Shown: positions 1 to 7,861 of the stretch, piece after piece
Numbering within the stretch: the first letter of the stretch is position 1
How the letters are laid out: the number at the start of each line of letters is the position of its first letter
Source: Bdellovibrio sp. qaytius
Lineage (GTDB): Bacteria; Bdellovibrionota; Bdellovibrionia; Bdellovibrionales; Bdellovibrionaceae
Direction: 5' to 3'
NCBI GenBank assembly: GCA_004011035.1
Contig: CP025734.1
Location: 2,502,001 to 2,566,000, forward strand
DNA: 64,000 nt
Position numbers and translations under genes: made by a program
Notes under the pieces: generated by a model
The model's database searches: none
What the model was told of the DNA's origin: nothing
What the model saw: only the letters and a program-made list of their open reading frames with translations

Positions 1-1
1 T

Positions 2-1672
2 AAATTAGCGTTGATGTTGATCGCAACGATTCTAATCTCTGCTTGCAGCAAAGATGAAAGTCCGAAACCAAAACCTAGTGATTTAGATTCACATGGCACT
101 ATGCAACCTTTGGATAATGAAACTGATCCTAATAAAACTGAAAATTGGTTCACCAAAGGCCCCAAAGATAATGTCGAAGGCGTCGACATTGATCGCGCTC
201 TTAAAAATTTACGTTTAAACCCTGAAGCTAAAGAAATTATCGTGGCCGTCATCGATAGCGGTTTTGATTTAAATCATCCAGACCTGCAAGGCCGCATGTG
301 GGTAAACCAAGCTGAAGCCAACGGCCTACCCGGCGTTGATGATGATCTGAATGGTTATATCGATGATGTAAATGGTTGGAATTTCTTAGGGGGCTTAGAT
401 GCACAAGGGCATCCTGTGAATGTAAATCAAGAACGTTCAGAAAGTACTCGCGAATTAGTGCGTTTAAAAAGATTACGTGCAAGTTTAATTAATTCTGGCG
501 AAATGTTATCAGATGCTGAGCAGGCTTACTACGATAAGTTAGACAACGAAGTCACAGGTGATCGTAATGTGATGCGCATTCAACTTAAATACACACAAGA
601 TGCTATTGATCGTCTTTTTGAATATTATAAAAAAATTGAGTCGCGAATTCATATTCCGTTTGAAAAATTAACGATTGAAGATGTCGAAACTTTTAAGGCC
701 GAAGGTGAAACTGAAACACAGGCTAAAGAAGATCTGATTATCGAATTTAATGGTTCATTTGCAAAATCAGTTCAGCGTATGCAAATTCGCTTAAACACTT
801 TTAAAGTCGCAATTGATACGGCCCTGAATGAAAGTTTTGATCCACGCGCCCAAATTATTAAAGATGATCCTAATAATTTTGAAAATGGTCATTATGGCAA
901 TAACGATGTCACAGGTGCTGAAGCTTTACATGGAACTCATGTCGCAGGCATTATCGCAGCCCTTAGAGATAACGGCCAAGGTATCAACGGTATTTCTCCT
1001 TACGCTAAGATCATGCCGATACGTGCAATACCAAGTGGTGATGAGTACGATAAAGATATTTATTTTGCAGTAAAATACGCTGTTGATAATGGAGCTAAAA
1101 TTATTAACATGAGTTTTGGCAAAAAATATTCTCCGCACAAACCTAAACTTGATGAGATTTTTCAGTATGCTGCACAACACGGAGTGATTTTAGTTCACGC
1201 GGCTGGCAACTTCGCCCACGATAATGATTTGGGTGGACATTTTCCGGATCGCTTTTTAGCAAGCCCCAATCACGATTCTGAAATACACAATTGGATCGAA
1301 GTCGGTGCTAACTCAAAATACAATTCATCAGCCCTTGTCGCTAATTTTTCAAACTATGGTAAAAAAAGTGTTGATATCTTTGCACCGGGATTTGAAATCG
1401 TATCCACTTCACCCGGCAATACGTATTCAATCTTAAGCGGCACCAGTATGGCAGCCCCCATGGTGAGTGGCGTGTTATCTGTGGTTTGGGCGCAAAATCC
1501 AAATTTATCAGCTGAGCAAGTCAGACAAATTGTTTTACGTAATGGGCGTAATAAAAATTCACTCCTGGTGATGAAGCCTGGCATTGGTGATTCAGTCAAT
1601 TTGAATCAATTATGCAGAACGGGTTCTGTAGTTGATAATTACAAAGCTTTAGAAAAAGTTTTAGACCGCTAA
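2..1672 (+). CDS. Subtilisin-like (S8) serine protease lipoprotein, 5' end cut by window
   Basis: Likely an exported, lipid-anchored subtilase. The frame is open to the left edge; an in-frame TTG is at 11 and ATG at 14, but the hydrophobic run ending in the lipobox-like I-S-A-C already lacks its N-terminal part, so the true start probably lies just outside the window. Counting from the TTG at 11, the catalytic triad is visible: Asp82 in VIDSG, His310 in HGTHVAG, Ser479 in SGTSMAAP, with the oxyanion Asn400 in AAGN. Between the Asp and His blocks there are about 200 residues rich in charged and helical sequence, far more than the few dozen in a plain subtilisin. The 3' end overlaps the convergent hydrolase by 12 bases. 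Substrate unknown. Confidence 0.9.
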   Translation, partial: KLALMLIATILISACSKDESPKPKPSDLDSHGTMQPLDNETDPNKTENWFTKGPKDNVEGVDIDRALKNLRLNPEAKEIIVAVIDSGFDLNHPDLQGRMWVNQAEANGLPGVDDDLNGYIDDVNGWNFLGGLDAQGHPVNVNQERSESTRELVRLKRLRASLINSGEMLSDAEQAYYDKLDNEVTGDRNVMRIQLKYTQDAIDRLFEYYKKIESRIHIPFEKLTIEDVETFKAEGETETQAKEDLIIEFNGSFAKSVQRMQIRLNTFKVAIDTALNESFDPRAQIIKDDPNNFENGHYGNNDVTGAEALHGTHVAGIIAALRDNGQGINGISPYAKIMPIRAIPSGDEYDKDIYFAVKYAVDNGAKIINMSFGKKYSPHKPKLDEIFQYAAQHGVILVHAAGNFAHDNDLGGHFPDRFLASPNHDSEIHNWIEVGANSKYNSSALVANFSNYGKKSVDIFAPGFEIVSTSPGNTYSILSGTSMAAPMVSGVLSVVWAQNPNLSAEQVRQIVLRNGRNKNSLLVMKPGIGDSVNLNQLCRTGSVVDNYKALEKVLDR

Positions 1673-2530
1673 TAAATCTGTAAGAATACGATCACGGCAA
1701 TTCAATAAAATTGAATAATGCCCTTCTTCTTTGACGAAATTTAATTTAGCCGTTGGTAAATAACCTAACATATCTTGCGCAAAACGAATGTGAACCACAT
1801 CATCTACGCCCCCATGCCACAAAGTCACAGGACAAGTGATTTCACCTAATGGAAATCCCCAATTACGGCCAAAAATTCGAATATCGTGAATGACTCCGGC
1901 GGGCCCTTGCTTAAGAGCTAATTGAGTCGTTTCAATTAACACCGGCTGAATCTCTGGATGCATAAAAACTTTTCGATCAGGTTCAGAGAATGATTCAGTG
2001 AACATAGCTTCTTCTAATTTATCAAGGCCTCGCGCCCACACACGGTCTAAACCAAATTGTAAAACACGTCTTGGAATAAAATATTGTGCAAACCAAGTCT
2101 TTTTTTGAACGCGGTTCAGATGTTTAAAATTACCAAACGTGACCGGAGCAATTCCACCCACTGATGTTAGCTTAATCACTTGATCTTTCATAAGGTAAGC
2201 TACGGCTAACGCATAAGGTGCGCCGCCGCTGACTGAAATAATAGAAAATTTATCGATATTTTGATTTTTAAGTAACGATTTAATCTGTTTGGCAAATTTT
2301 AAAAACGTTAAATTTTTCTGAACAACTGATTCACCATAACCCGGGCGATCAACTGCGATTAACCGAAAGGATTCCCACAACGGAGAAGTTGAAACAAGTT
2401 TACCGTGCTCAGAACAGCCCGGAAATCCGTGCACTAAAAAAAGAACGGGCTTATCTAAAGCACCCCACTCTTTAACAAGAATTTCGCACCCAGGCTCACC
2501 AAAAAAATAACTTCGATCGTGTTGTCTCAT
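1661..2530 (-). CDS. Alpha/beta hydrolase
   Basis: A 289-aa cytoplasmic alpha/beta-hydrolase-fold protein. The HGFPG oxyanion loop lies at about residue 34, the nucleophile Ser101 in SVSGG (Gly replaced by Ser before the usual elbow), a candidate acid Asp243/244 in HGGVDD, and His271 in EEGHYS near the C-terminus. Order and spacing fit the family; there is no signal peptide. The ATG is at 2530 and the stop overlaps the 3' end of the upstream convergent protease gene. The substrate cannot be inferred; esterase, epoxide-hydrolase-like or haloperoxidase-like activity are all possible. Confidence 0.85.
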   Translation of the reverse strand: MRQHDRSYFFGEPGCEILVKEWGALDKPVLFLVHGFPGCSEHGKLVSTSPLWESFRLIAVDRPGYGESVVQKNLTFLKFAKQIKSLLKNQNIDKFSIISVSGGAPYALAVAYLMKDQVIKLTSVGGIAPVTFGNFKHLNRVQKKTWFAQYFIPRRVLQFGLDRVWARGLDKLEEAMFTESFSEPDRKVFMHPEIQPVLIETTQLALKQGPAGVIHDIRIFGRNWGFPLGEITCPVTLWHGGVDDVVHIRFAQDMLGYLPTAKLNFVKEEGHYSILLNCRDRILTDLLAV

Positions 2531-2593
2531 GTAGAAGTTATCTTAAAGGTTAAGCTAGGGGGCGTCTAGCGTACTGCGCTCCGGCAGGACTTA

Positions 2594-3049
2594 TTACTGG
2601 CAATCAGCAAGATTACGCTTCGGAAGCTCTGTAGAACGCTCGTGAATGAATTTAAAGCCACGCACAGTCGTTTGCACATTTTCTACTAAGTAAACAGAGC
2701 ATGAATTATCAGCTGTATCTGGGTATACAACTTTCTTTTGCACGATTTCAAAGTCGTGAATTTCAGTTGTGGGTTGATTTTGCACAACATCTTCAACTTT
2801 AAAAGTGTCGTAAGTCGCCAAACATGGAGCACTTTCACCTTCATTACGGTGATTCAATAGAGTTTCTGCAGCTAAGCCTGGCACTAAGATTTTCACATAG
2901 TAAGTATCGCCGTAACCTAAGTTACTTGAGCGAATGCCTGTTGTTGAAAGATCGACGGCAAGTTGCACAGTTTTTTTCGAGATAATAGTTTCGTTAGCGT
3001 GAGTCATTGTAGCAGCTAGCATAATGACTGATAAAATAATTTTTTTCAT
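2594..3049 (-). CDS. Small secreted protein of unknown function
   Basis: A 151-aa protein with a clear Sec signal peptide (MKKIILSVIMLAATMTHA) and two cysteine-containing segments (about residues 96 and 117) plus a C-terminal Cys. I do not recognise the family. The start ATG follows an AGGA Shine-Dalgarno sequence by 7 bases. It begins only 9 bases after the stop of the dioxygenase gene, so the two are probably one transcript and the product may act in the same periplasmic compartment. Confidence 0.75.
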   Translation of the reverse strand: MKKIILSVIMLAATMTHANETIISKKTVQLAVDLSTTGIRSSNLGYGDTYYVKILVPGLAAETLLNHRNEGESAPCLATYDTFKVEDVVQNQPTTEIHDFEIVQKKVVYPDTADNSCSVYLVENVQTTVRGFKFIHERSTELPKRNLADCQ

Positions 3050-3058
3050 TTGTTAATC

Positions 3059-3724
3059 CTATGTTTTTGTTAATTTTCTGATTTGTATATCAAACTGACC
3101 AACGGGGTGTTGCTGATCAGGTCTATTTTTAAATTCAACGATCACTCTTTTTTGATCATCCGCTGAAAGATCTTGAAGAATTAAATCTTTGCCATTTAAT
3201 TCTTGGCCAGCAAAATACATTTGCGTGATTAATTCTTTATGTTTTAAAGCGGCAATCTTAAAATGAATATGCGGCGGACGATCCCAACCTACATCAGCTG
3301 GATATGCTCCCGGAATAATAGTTCTGAAACGGTAAAAACCTTTTTCATCAGTGACGGCTTTACCCCAGTACTGAAAGTTTGGATCAAGTTCAGCTGTGTT
3401 TGGATCAGCTGCATGATTGTATCTACCACTGTGGCAAGCTTGCCAAATTTCAACGAGTGCATTTTTTACGGGTACGCAATTTTGATCAGTGACAAAACCT
3501 TCAACGATCACAACTTCGCCTATAGCACTTTGAGAGCTCCCTTTGATATAAACTAAATCAGCGTCTTTATCGACTTGATCAACGATCGGATAAAATGGAC
3601 CTTCAGTTTGTTTCGGAGTTAATCCCTTTACACACATGATGTCTTCAGCCCTTGCGAGTGGCGCAATAGCGAACACGCCCAGTGATGATAATAATCCTGT
3701 TCTTAATAGATCTCTTCTTTTCAT
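3059..3724 (-). CDS. Exported intradiol ring-cleavage dioxygenase-like protein
   Basis: A 221-aa protein of the protocatechuate 3,4-dioxygenase / catechol 1,2-dioxygenase superfamily, which uses non-heme Fe(III) bound by two Tyr and two His. The expected ligands are all visible: Tyr102 (GRYNH), Tyr141 (GAYPAD), His152 and His154 (PPHIHFK). The N-terminus MKRRDLLRTGLL has a twin-arginine-like motif followed by a hydrophobic stretch and an A-R-A cleavage site, so export (Tat or Sec) is likely. A GGGGA ribosome site precedes the ATG. The divergent LysR gene starts 85 bases away and is the natural candidate regulator. The aromatic substrate is unknown. Confidence 0.85.
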   Translation of the reverse strand: MKRRDLLRTGLLSSLGVFAIAPLARAEDIMCVKGLTPKQTEGPFYPIVDQVDKDADLVYIKGSSQSAIGEVVIVEGFVTDQNCVPVKNALVEIWQACHSGRYNHAADPNTAELDPNFQYWGKAVTDEKGFYRFRTIIPGAYPADVGWDRPPHIHFKIAALKHKELITQMYFAGQELNGKDLILQDLSADDQKRVIVEFKNRPDQQHPVGQFDIQIRKLTKT

Positions 3725-3809
3725 ACGTTCCCCTTGTCGTGATTAGAAGTACTTAAAAAAGGATAATAAATATAATGAAAGTTGAGTTCGTTTGTGATAA
3801 CTCATATTA

Positions 3810-4652
3810 ATGATTAACCAAACCGACTTAAAATACTTTTTAGAATTATCACAAACTTTGCACTTAACTCGCGCCTCTGAGCGCCTAGGTATCACGCAAC
3901 CCGCGCTCAGCCACTGTGTTAAGCGCCTAGAGTCAGATTTAAATTGCCAGCTCTTTTTACGCTCTAAAAAAGGGGTGCAATTAACCCCTGCCGGAACTAA
4001 ATTAAAAATGTCGGCCACGTCAATGATTCAGCAGTGGGAGAACTTACGCCAAAATATCTCTGATGATATTGAAACTCCACAAGGTGTGATTAAGTTAGGA
4101 TGCCATTCGGCCGTGGCTCAGTATTCATTGGGGTTTTTAGGTTCATTCTTGAAAAAAAATCCGGCGATTGAAGTTCAATTAACACATGGGTTATCACGCC
4201 ATATGACTGAACAAGTTGTCAGTTCGGTTTTAGATGTGGCTATTGCAGTAAACCCTGGGCCACACCCCGATTTAATTATTAAAGAAATTTGCAAAGATGA
4301 AGTTTGTCTCTGGAAAGCTAAAAACTGTCAGAATGACGATGTGCTGATCATCGAGCCTAGTCTTTTACAAACTCAAGATATTGTGCAAAAGCTGAATAAA
4401 AAAGGTTTTCATTTTAAACGCGTCATTGAATCATCCAGCTTAGAATTAATTGCTAACTTAGTGGCTCAAGGCGTCGGTTACGGTATTTTGCCAGAGCGCG
4501 TTTTACAAATTTATGAAACGCAAAGTTATGAAAAAATCAAAGGCGCACCGCAGTTTTCTGATAAGATCTGTTTGGTTTACAAACAAGAGTTTCGTAAGAT
4601 CAAGCGCGGTCAAATTTTTATTGAAAGCATTGTTCAAAATATCAAAGGATAA
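3810..4652 (+). CDS. LysR-family transcriptional regulator
   Basis: A 280-aa LTTR. The N-terminal winged helix-turn-helix is typical (LxxTRASERLGITQPALSHCVKRLE, residues about 18-42, split by other residues), followed by a substrate-binding domain of the usual length. It is divergent from the dioxygenase gene, with an 85-base shared promoter region, the classic LysR arrangement, so regulation of the dioxygenase and its own gene is the simplest inference. The methyltransferase gene starts 3 bases after its stop and is probably co-transcribed. Confidence 0.92.
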   Translation: MINQTDLKYFLELSQTLHLTRASERLGITQPALSHCVKRLESDLNCQLFLRSKKGVQLTPAGTKLKMSATSMIQQWENLRQNISDDIETPQGVIKLGCHSAVAQYSLGFLGSFLKKNPAIEVQLTHGLSRHMTEQVVSSVLDVAIAVNPGPHPDLIIKEICKDEVCLWKAKNCQNDDVLIIEPSLLQTQDIVQKLNKKGFHFKRVIESSSLELIANLVAQGVGYGILPERVLQIYETQSYEKIKGAPQFSDKICLVYKQEFRKIKRGQIFIESIVQNIKG

Positions 4653-4655
4653 TCC

Positions 4656-5462
4656 ATGGCACAAAAGTATATTCACGGGTTTGAAAAAAAAGAGCAAGAT
4701 CGACTGATTGCCCAAGCTGATTTTCTTGAACCTTATGTTTATCAAGGTGTCGATTTAGAATTTACTAAAAATTTACTCGAAGTGGGTTGCGGTGTCGGAG
4801 CCCAAACCCAAATTCTTTGCCGCCGCTTTCCGAAATTACAAATCGATGGCATTGATTTATCTGATGCTCAATTAAAAACAGCCAGCAAATATTTAAGTAA
4901 AGAACTTAAATCAGGACGTGTGCATCTAGCCCAGCAAGATGCTCAGAAAATGCGACTGCGCAGATCAGATTATGATGCCGCATTTGTATGTTGGTTCTTA
5001 GAACATGTTCCAGATCCTTTATTAGTTTTAAAAAATGTTTATAAAAATTTAAAGCCTGGTGGCAAAATTTATATCTCTGAAGTTTTTAATCACACTTTAT
5101 TTATGGAGCCCTACTCGCCGGCTTACCTTAAATACTGGTTTGAATTTAATGATCTTCAGTGGGAACTCAAAGGCCATCCTCATGTTGGCGCTCAATTAGG
5201 AAATTTACTAAAAGCCTCTGGTTTTAAAAATATCAATGTCGAAATTCGTCCATTTCACTTTGATTCGCGTGAACCTGAAAAACGTTCAGCTTTTATTGAT
5301 TACTTCTTTGATATTTTATTAAGTGCTGAAAAAAAATTAATTGAAGAAAAACGCGTAAGCCCTGAACTTATTAAGAAAATGAAATCTGAAGTTGAAATCG
5401 CTAAGAAATCTAAAAATTCTGTTTTTTATTACTCTTATGTCAGAGCAACGGCAACCAAATAA
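4656..5462 (+). CDS. Class I SAM-dependent methyltransferase
   Basis: A 268-aa methyltransferase with the Rossmann-type SAM site: motif I E-V-G-C-G-V-G at residues 42-48, an acidic loop IDLSD, and the post-motif FVCWFLEHVPDP followed by LKPGGK. The methyl acceptor cannot be told from the sequence; the family includes small-molecule, lipid and quinone methylases. The ATG sits 3 bases after the LysR stop with AAAGGA as ribosome site, implying an operon. A short GC stem (GAGGC-N5-GCCTC at 5475-5489) follows the stop, without a strong T-run. Confidence 0.88.
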   Translation: MAQKYIHGFEKKEQDRLIAQADFLEPYVYQGVDLEFTKNLLEVGCGVGAQTQILCRRFPKLQIDGIDLSDAQLKTASKYLSKELKSGRVHLAQQDAQKMRLRRSDYDAAFVCWFLEHVPDPLLVLKNVYKNLKPGGKIYISEVFNHTLFMEPYSPAYLKYWFEFNDLQWELKGHPHVGAQLGNLLKASGFKNINVEIRPFHFDSREPEKRSAFIDYFFDILLSAEKKLIEEKRVSPELIKKMKSEVEIAKKSKNSVFYYSYVRATATK

Positions 5463-5561
5463 GATTACAAGCATAGAGGCAAATAGCCTCGTGAGCTTCG
5501 GAAATTCACCTCAAATTTGTAAGAAAATTACATAACTAGCCATTTAATCCCTAATAGATCT

Positions 5562-5577
5562 TGGTTGTTCGCTTGCA
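5562..5577 (+). promoter_or_regulatory. Candidate sigma54 (-24/-12) promoter
   Basis: TGGTTGTTCGCTTGCA has GG and GC separated by exactly 10 bases and an intact TTGCA -12 element, matching the sigma54 consensus TGGCACG-N4-TTGCA at the invariant positions. It would start transcription about 12 bases past the GC, some 35 bases before the ATG at 5622. The match is weaker in the -24 half than the other two in this cluster. Confidence 0.55.
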
Positions 5578-5621
5578 ACCGCATAGTGAACCATAAACAT
5601 AAAATCTATTGGAGGTACCTT

Positions 5622-5804
5622 ATGTTAAGAGCCGCAATCACATTTTTTGTATTGGCCTTAGTTGCCATTCTTTTCGGAGCTACCGGTTTCGCCGGCGTTT
5701 CTATGGAGATCGGGCGAGTTTTACTAGCAGTTTTTCTAATTCTTGCAGCTATTAGTTTTGTTGCAAGCCTTATTGGCGGAAGACGTCAAGATTACCTACC
5801 TTAG
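5622..5804 (+). CDS. UPF0391/DUF1328 small membrane protein
   Basis: A 60-aa inner-membrane peptide with two hydrophobic helices (about 4-24 and 28-50) and the G-A-T-G-F-A-G signature between them, ending in a basic GGRRQD tail. This is the UPF0391 (DUF1328, YtjA-like) family. An upstream in-frame TTG at 5565 would add 19 residues, but the ATG at 5622 is preceded by GGAGG at optimal spacing and gives the family's normal length. A sigma54-type site lies upstream and a strong hairpin follows the stop. Function is unknown; the family is often associated with stress-related loci. Confidence 0.88.
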   Translation: MLRAAITFFVLALVAILFGATGFAGVSMEIGRVLLAVFLILAAISFVASLIGGRRQDYLP

Positions 5805-5815
5805 TTGAATTCCCC

Positions 5816-5868
5816 ACAGGGGTATGATCTGACAACCTCTCTTGTACGGATCATGCCCCTGTCATTTT
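5816..5868 (+). terminator. Intrinsic terminator or attenuator
   Basis: A 14-base stem (5816-5829 with 5849-5862, one G-U pair) closes a 19-base loop and is followed by CATTTTTT. It lies only 26 bases before the OmpA lipoprotein start, leaving no room for a separate promoter, so partial read-through may set the ratio of the two products. Confidence 0.75.
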
Positions 5869-5894
5869 TTAAGTTAACTTTTTAAGGAGATCTC

Positions 5895-6878
5895 ATGCGT
5901 ACATTAAAAAAATTCAGTTTATCTTCAGTGACTTTACTTATTGTTCTCATGAGTCTTTCTTTCGGTTGCGCGAATAAAGCCCAACGTGTTGAATTTGCCG
6001 AGGGCACAAACCCAGGCTTTGAAATGAATCGTTTAGAAAACGACATCCAGCAAGGCGAATTAAATCAAGTCGACATCACTTCACCGAATTATTTTGCTGT
6101 GGCTAAAAGAAAATTAGCCGAAGCCCGCAAAATGGAATCTGAAGGTAAATCAGATGAAAAAATTCTTGCGACCATTGGCGATGCGCGCGGCAATCTTGAA
6201 TATGCTTTATCGCAACAACAAACCAATCGTGGTGAATTGAATGATATCTTAGAGGCCCGCGAAATGGCGCTTAAGGCCGGCGCTTTAGAACAATCTCCCA
6301 GCGAATTTCAACGCATCGATTGGGAATTAAAAAACGCCGTTAAAGATTATAAACCAAATAAAGAATATTTATCTTTTAGTGAACACCAAGCTTTTAAAAA
6401 TAAATATTATAATTTACAAAATAAAGCCTTTGCTGCCGAGAAAAAAACTGACCCAACAGCAGCAGCTCTTGCCGAACTTAATTTTGATCCTAAAATGGCC
6501 GAAGTGCTTCGCGATGGCGAAAAAATCGTCGTGCGCATTAAAGGAAGTAACTTTGCACCTGGCCAAACTCAAGTTTCTGCAGCCGCAGTGCCCGCACTTG
6601 AAAAAGTAAAACAAGTTTTAGCAACGATGGATCAAAAACAAGTAACGATCACAGGTTTCACAGACTCAACTGGCAGTGCTAAGATGAATCAAAAAGTTTC
6701 CGAAGAACGTGCTGAAGCTGTAGCCAATTATTTATTAGCGCCCAATGTAATTTCACAAGATCAAATTGAATATGAAGGTTTGGGTGCGAAAAATCCAGTG
6801 ACTTCAAATTTAACTAAAGAAGGTCGTGCCGCTAATCGCCGCGTTGACATTATTATCACACCTACCAAGACGGAATAA
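5895..6878 (+). CDS. OmpA-family peptidoglycan-binding lipoprotein
   Basis: A 327-aa outer-membrane lipoprotein: signal sequence with lipobox L-S-F-G-C (Cys25), a helical middle domain (about 40-190, resembling DUF4398-like regions), and a C-terminal OmpA domain (about 205-327) with the motif TGFTDSTGS and the RAxAVxxYL helix that binds diaminopimelate of peptidoglycan. AAGGAGA precedes the ATG. The Hpt gene begins 5 bases after the stop. Likely links outer membrane to cell wall; it sits in a cluster with stress-type membrane proteins. Confidence 0.9.
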   Translation: MRTLKKFSLSSVTLLIVLMSLSFGCANKAQRVEFAEGTNPGFEMNRLENDIQQGELNQVDITSPNYFAVAKRKLAEARKMESEGKSDEKILATIGDARGNLEYALSQQQTNRGELNDILEAREMALKAGALEQSPSEFQRIDWELKNAVKDYKPNKEYLSFSEHQAFKNKYYNLQNKAFAAEKKTDPTAAALAELNFDPKMAEVLRDGEKIVVRIKGSNFAPGQTQVSAAAVPALEKVKQVLATMDQKQVTITGFTDSTGSAKMNQKVSEERAEAVANYLLAPNVISQDQIEYEGLGAKNPVTSNLTKEGRAANRRVDIIITPTKTE

Positions 6879-6883
6879 ACTAC

Positions 6884-7162
6884 ATGGAAATCGATATTCC
6901 TCAAGAAGCTATCAACAAATATCTTGAACGCCGCCGCAGTGATATCATGAATTGTCGTCGGGCCTTAGAGAGCGGTAATCTAGCGGTTTGCGAAACCGTG
7001 GGCCATCAACTTAAAGGCAATGGATCAATGTTTGGATTTCCTGAAATTTCGACTGTTGGCAAATCATTAGAAACGGCTGCAAAAGCTCACGATAATGCAG
7101 CTACTGCAAATTGTGTTGATGAATTAGAAAGCATTGTAAACAAATCGCTCCTACATCATTAA
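6884..7162 (+). CDS. Stand-alone Hpt (histidine phosphotransfer) protein
   Basis: A 92-aa all-helical Hpt domain. The phosphorylatable histidine is His41 in GHQLKGNGSMFGF, which fits the H-x-L-K-G consensus. Such proteins shuttle phosphate between a hybrid kinase's receiver and a final response regulator. No kinase gene is in the window; a lone receiver protein and an NtrC-type regulator follow immediately and are the candidate partners (inference). It follows the OmpA lipoprotein by 5 bases, so the two are likely co-transcribed. Confidence 0.85.
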   Translation: MEIDIPQEAINKYLERRRSDIMNCRRALESGNLAVCETVGHQLKGNGSMFGFPEISTVGKSLETAAKAHDNAATANCVDELESIVNKSLLHH

Positions 7163-7246
7163 GACCATATTCTCTACTGCTCGGGGAAATATTCCCATTC
7201 AAACATAATTTAAACTCACGTCACGCGCTGTAAAGTTTTTAACAAC

Positions 7247-7262
7247 TGGCGCGATGATTGCA
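7247..7262 (+). promoter_or_regulatory. Sigma54 (-24/-12) promoter
   Basis: TGGCGCGATGATTGCA matches TGGCACG-N4-TTGCA at all but one specified position, with GG and GC 10 bases apart. The predicted start is near 7273, about 30 bases before the ATG of the receiver gene at 7304. An inverted repeat GGGAA-ATA-TTCCC lies about 60 bases upstream, at about 7181-7193, a possible activator site. Confidence 0.72.
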
Positions 7263-7303
7263 AACCCTGTGTGTACTGTAATTCAAATTCAGAGGGGTGA
7301 AAA

Positions 7304-7780
7304 ATGAATCAGTTAACGCATTTGGATGCGACTAAAATAGTCCAGCCACGTCAGGGAAGAGTATTGATCGTCGAAGATGATCGCGATCTAGCCGAAGTTT
7401 TAGCAGATAAATTTGCATTTGAAGGAGCCTACGTCGAAGTCGCCAACGACCCTTACGAAGCCTTAAATCAAATGTCTGAACATCATTTCGATTTAGTCGT
7501 AATGGATTGGGAGCTGCCAGATATGAACGGCGGTGAAACACTGAAGCAAGCCGATCGTAATTCAATGATCGATCCACTGGCCTCAGAACAATGGAACATG
7601 AAAAAAACTCCAGTAGTTATTTTATCTGCTCACAAAGCTCGTGAGTGCAGAACAAATAAAAACAACACTTACCGAGTGGTTTCATACATTAGTAAGCGCC
7701 AACCGTTTGTAAACATCTTGAAGCATTTAAAAGACGTCTTAAATACTTCTATGAATCCTACATTAGTTAAAGCTGTTTAA
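7304..7780 (+). CDS. Single-domain response regulator (receiver protein)
   Basis: A 158-aa CheY-like receiver without output domain. Acidic pair Glu24-Asp25-Asp26 in LIVEDD, phospho-acceptor Asp68 in VVMDWELP, the Ser of VVILSAHK and the Lys of YISKR are all in place. A 30-residue loop between Asp68 and the ILSA strand is slightly longer than usual. GAGGGG precedes the ATG. Just upstream is a strong sigma54-type promoter, and downstream, convergent, a sigma54 activator gene, so it may be a target and modulator of that system. Confidence 0.88.
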   Translation: MNQLTHLDATKIVQPRQGRVLIVEDDRDLAEVLADKFAFEGAYVEVANDPYEALNQMSEHHFDLVVMDWELPDMNGGETLKQADRNSMIDPLASEQWNMKKTPVVILSAHKARECRTNKNNTYRVVSYISKRQPFVNILKHLKDVLNTSMNPTLVKAV

Positions 7781-7804
7781 ATAAAATCAACATCTTAAGA
7801 CAAA

Positions 7805-7838
7805 TAAAAAAAGCATCGTAATTACGATGCTTTTTTTA
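7805..7838. terminator. Bidirectional intrinsic terminator
   Basis: A near-perfect palindrome (AAGCATCGTA at 7811-7820 with TACGATGCTT) flanked by A-runs on the left and T-runs on the right, lying between two convergent response-regulator genes. Confidence 0.88.
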
Positions 7839-7861
7839 TTTACGTGACCATTAGTCATTTA

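Noticed and set aside
249-482. Minus-strand ORF of 77 codons within the protease gene
   Set aside because: Shadow of the plus-strand coding frame with no ribosome site and no recognisable motif.
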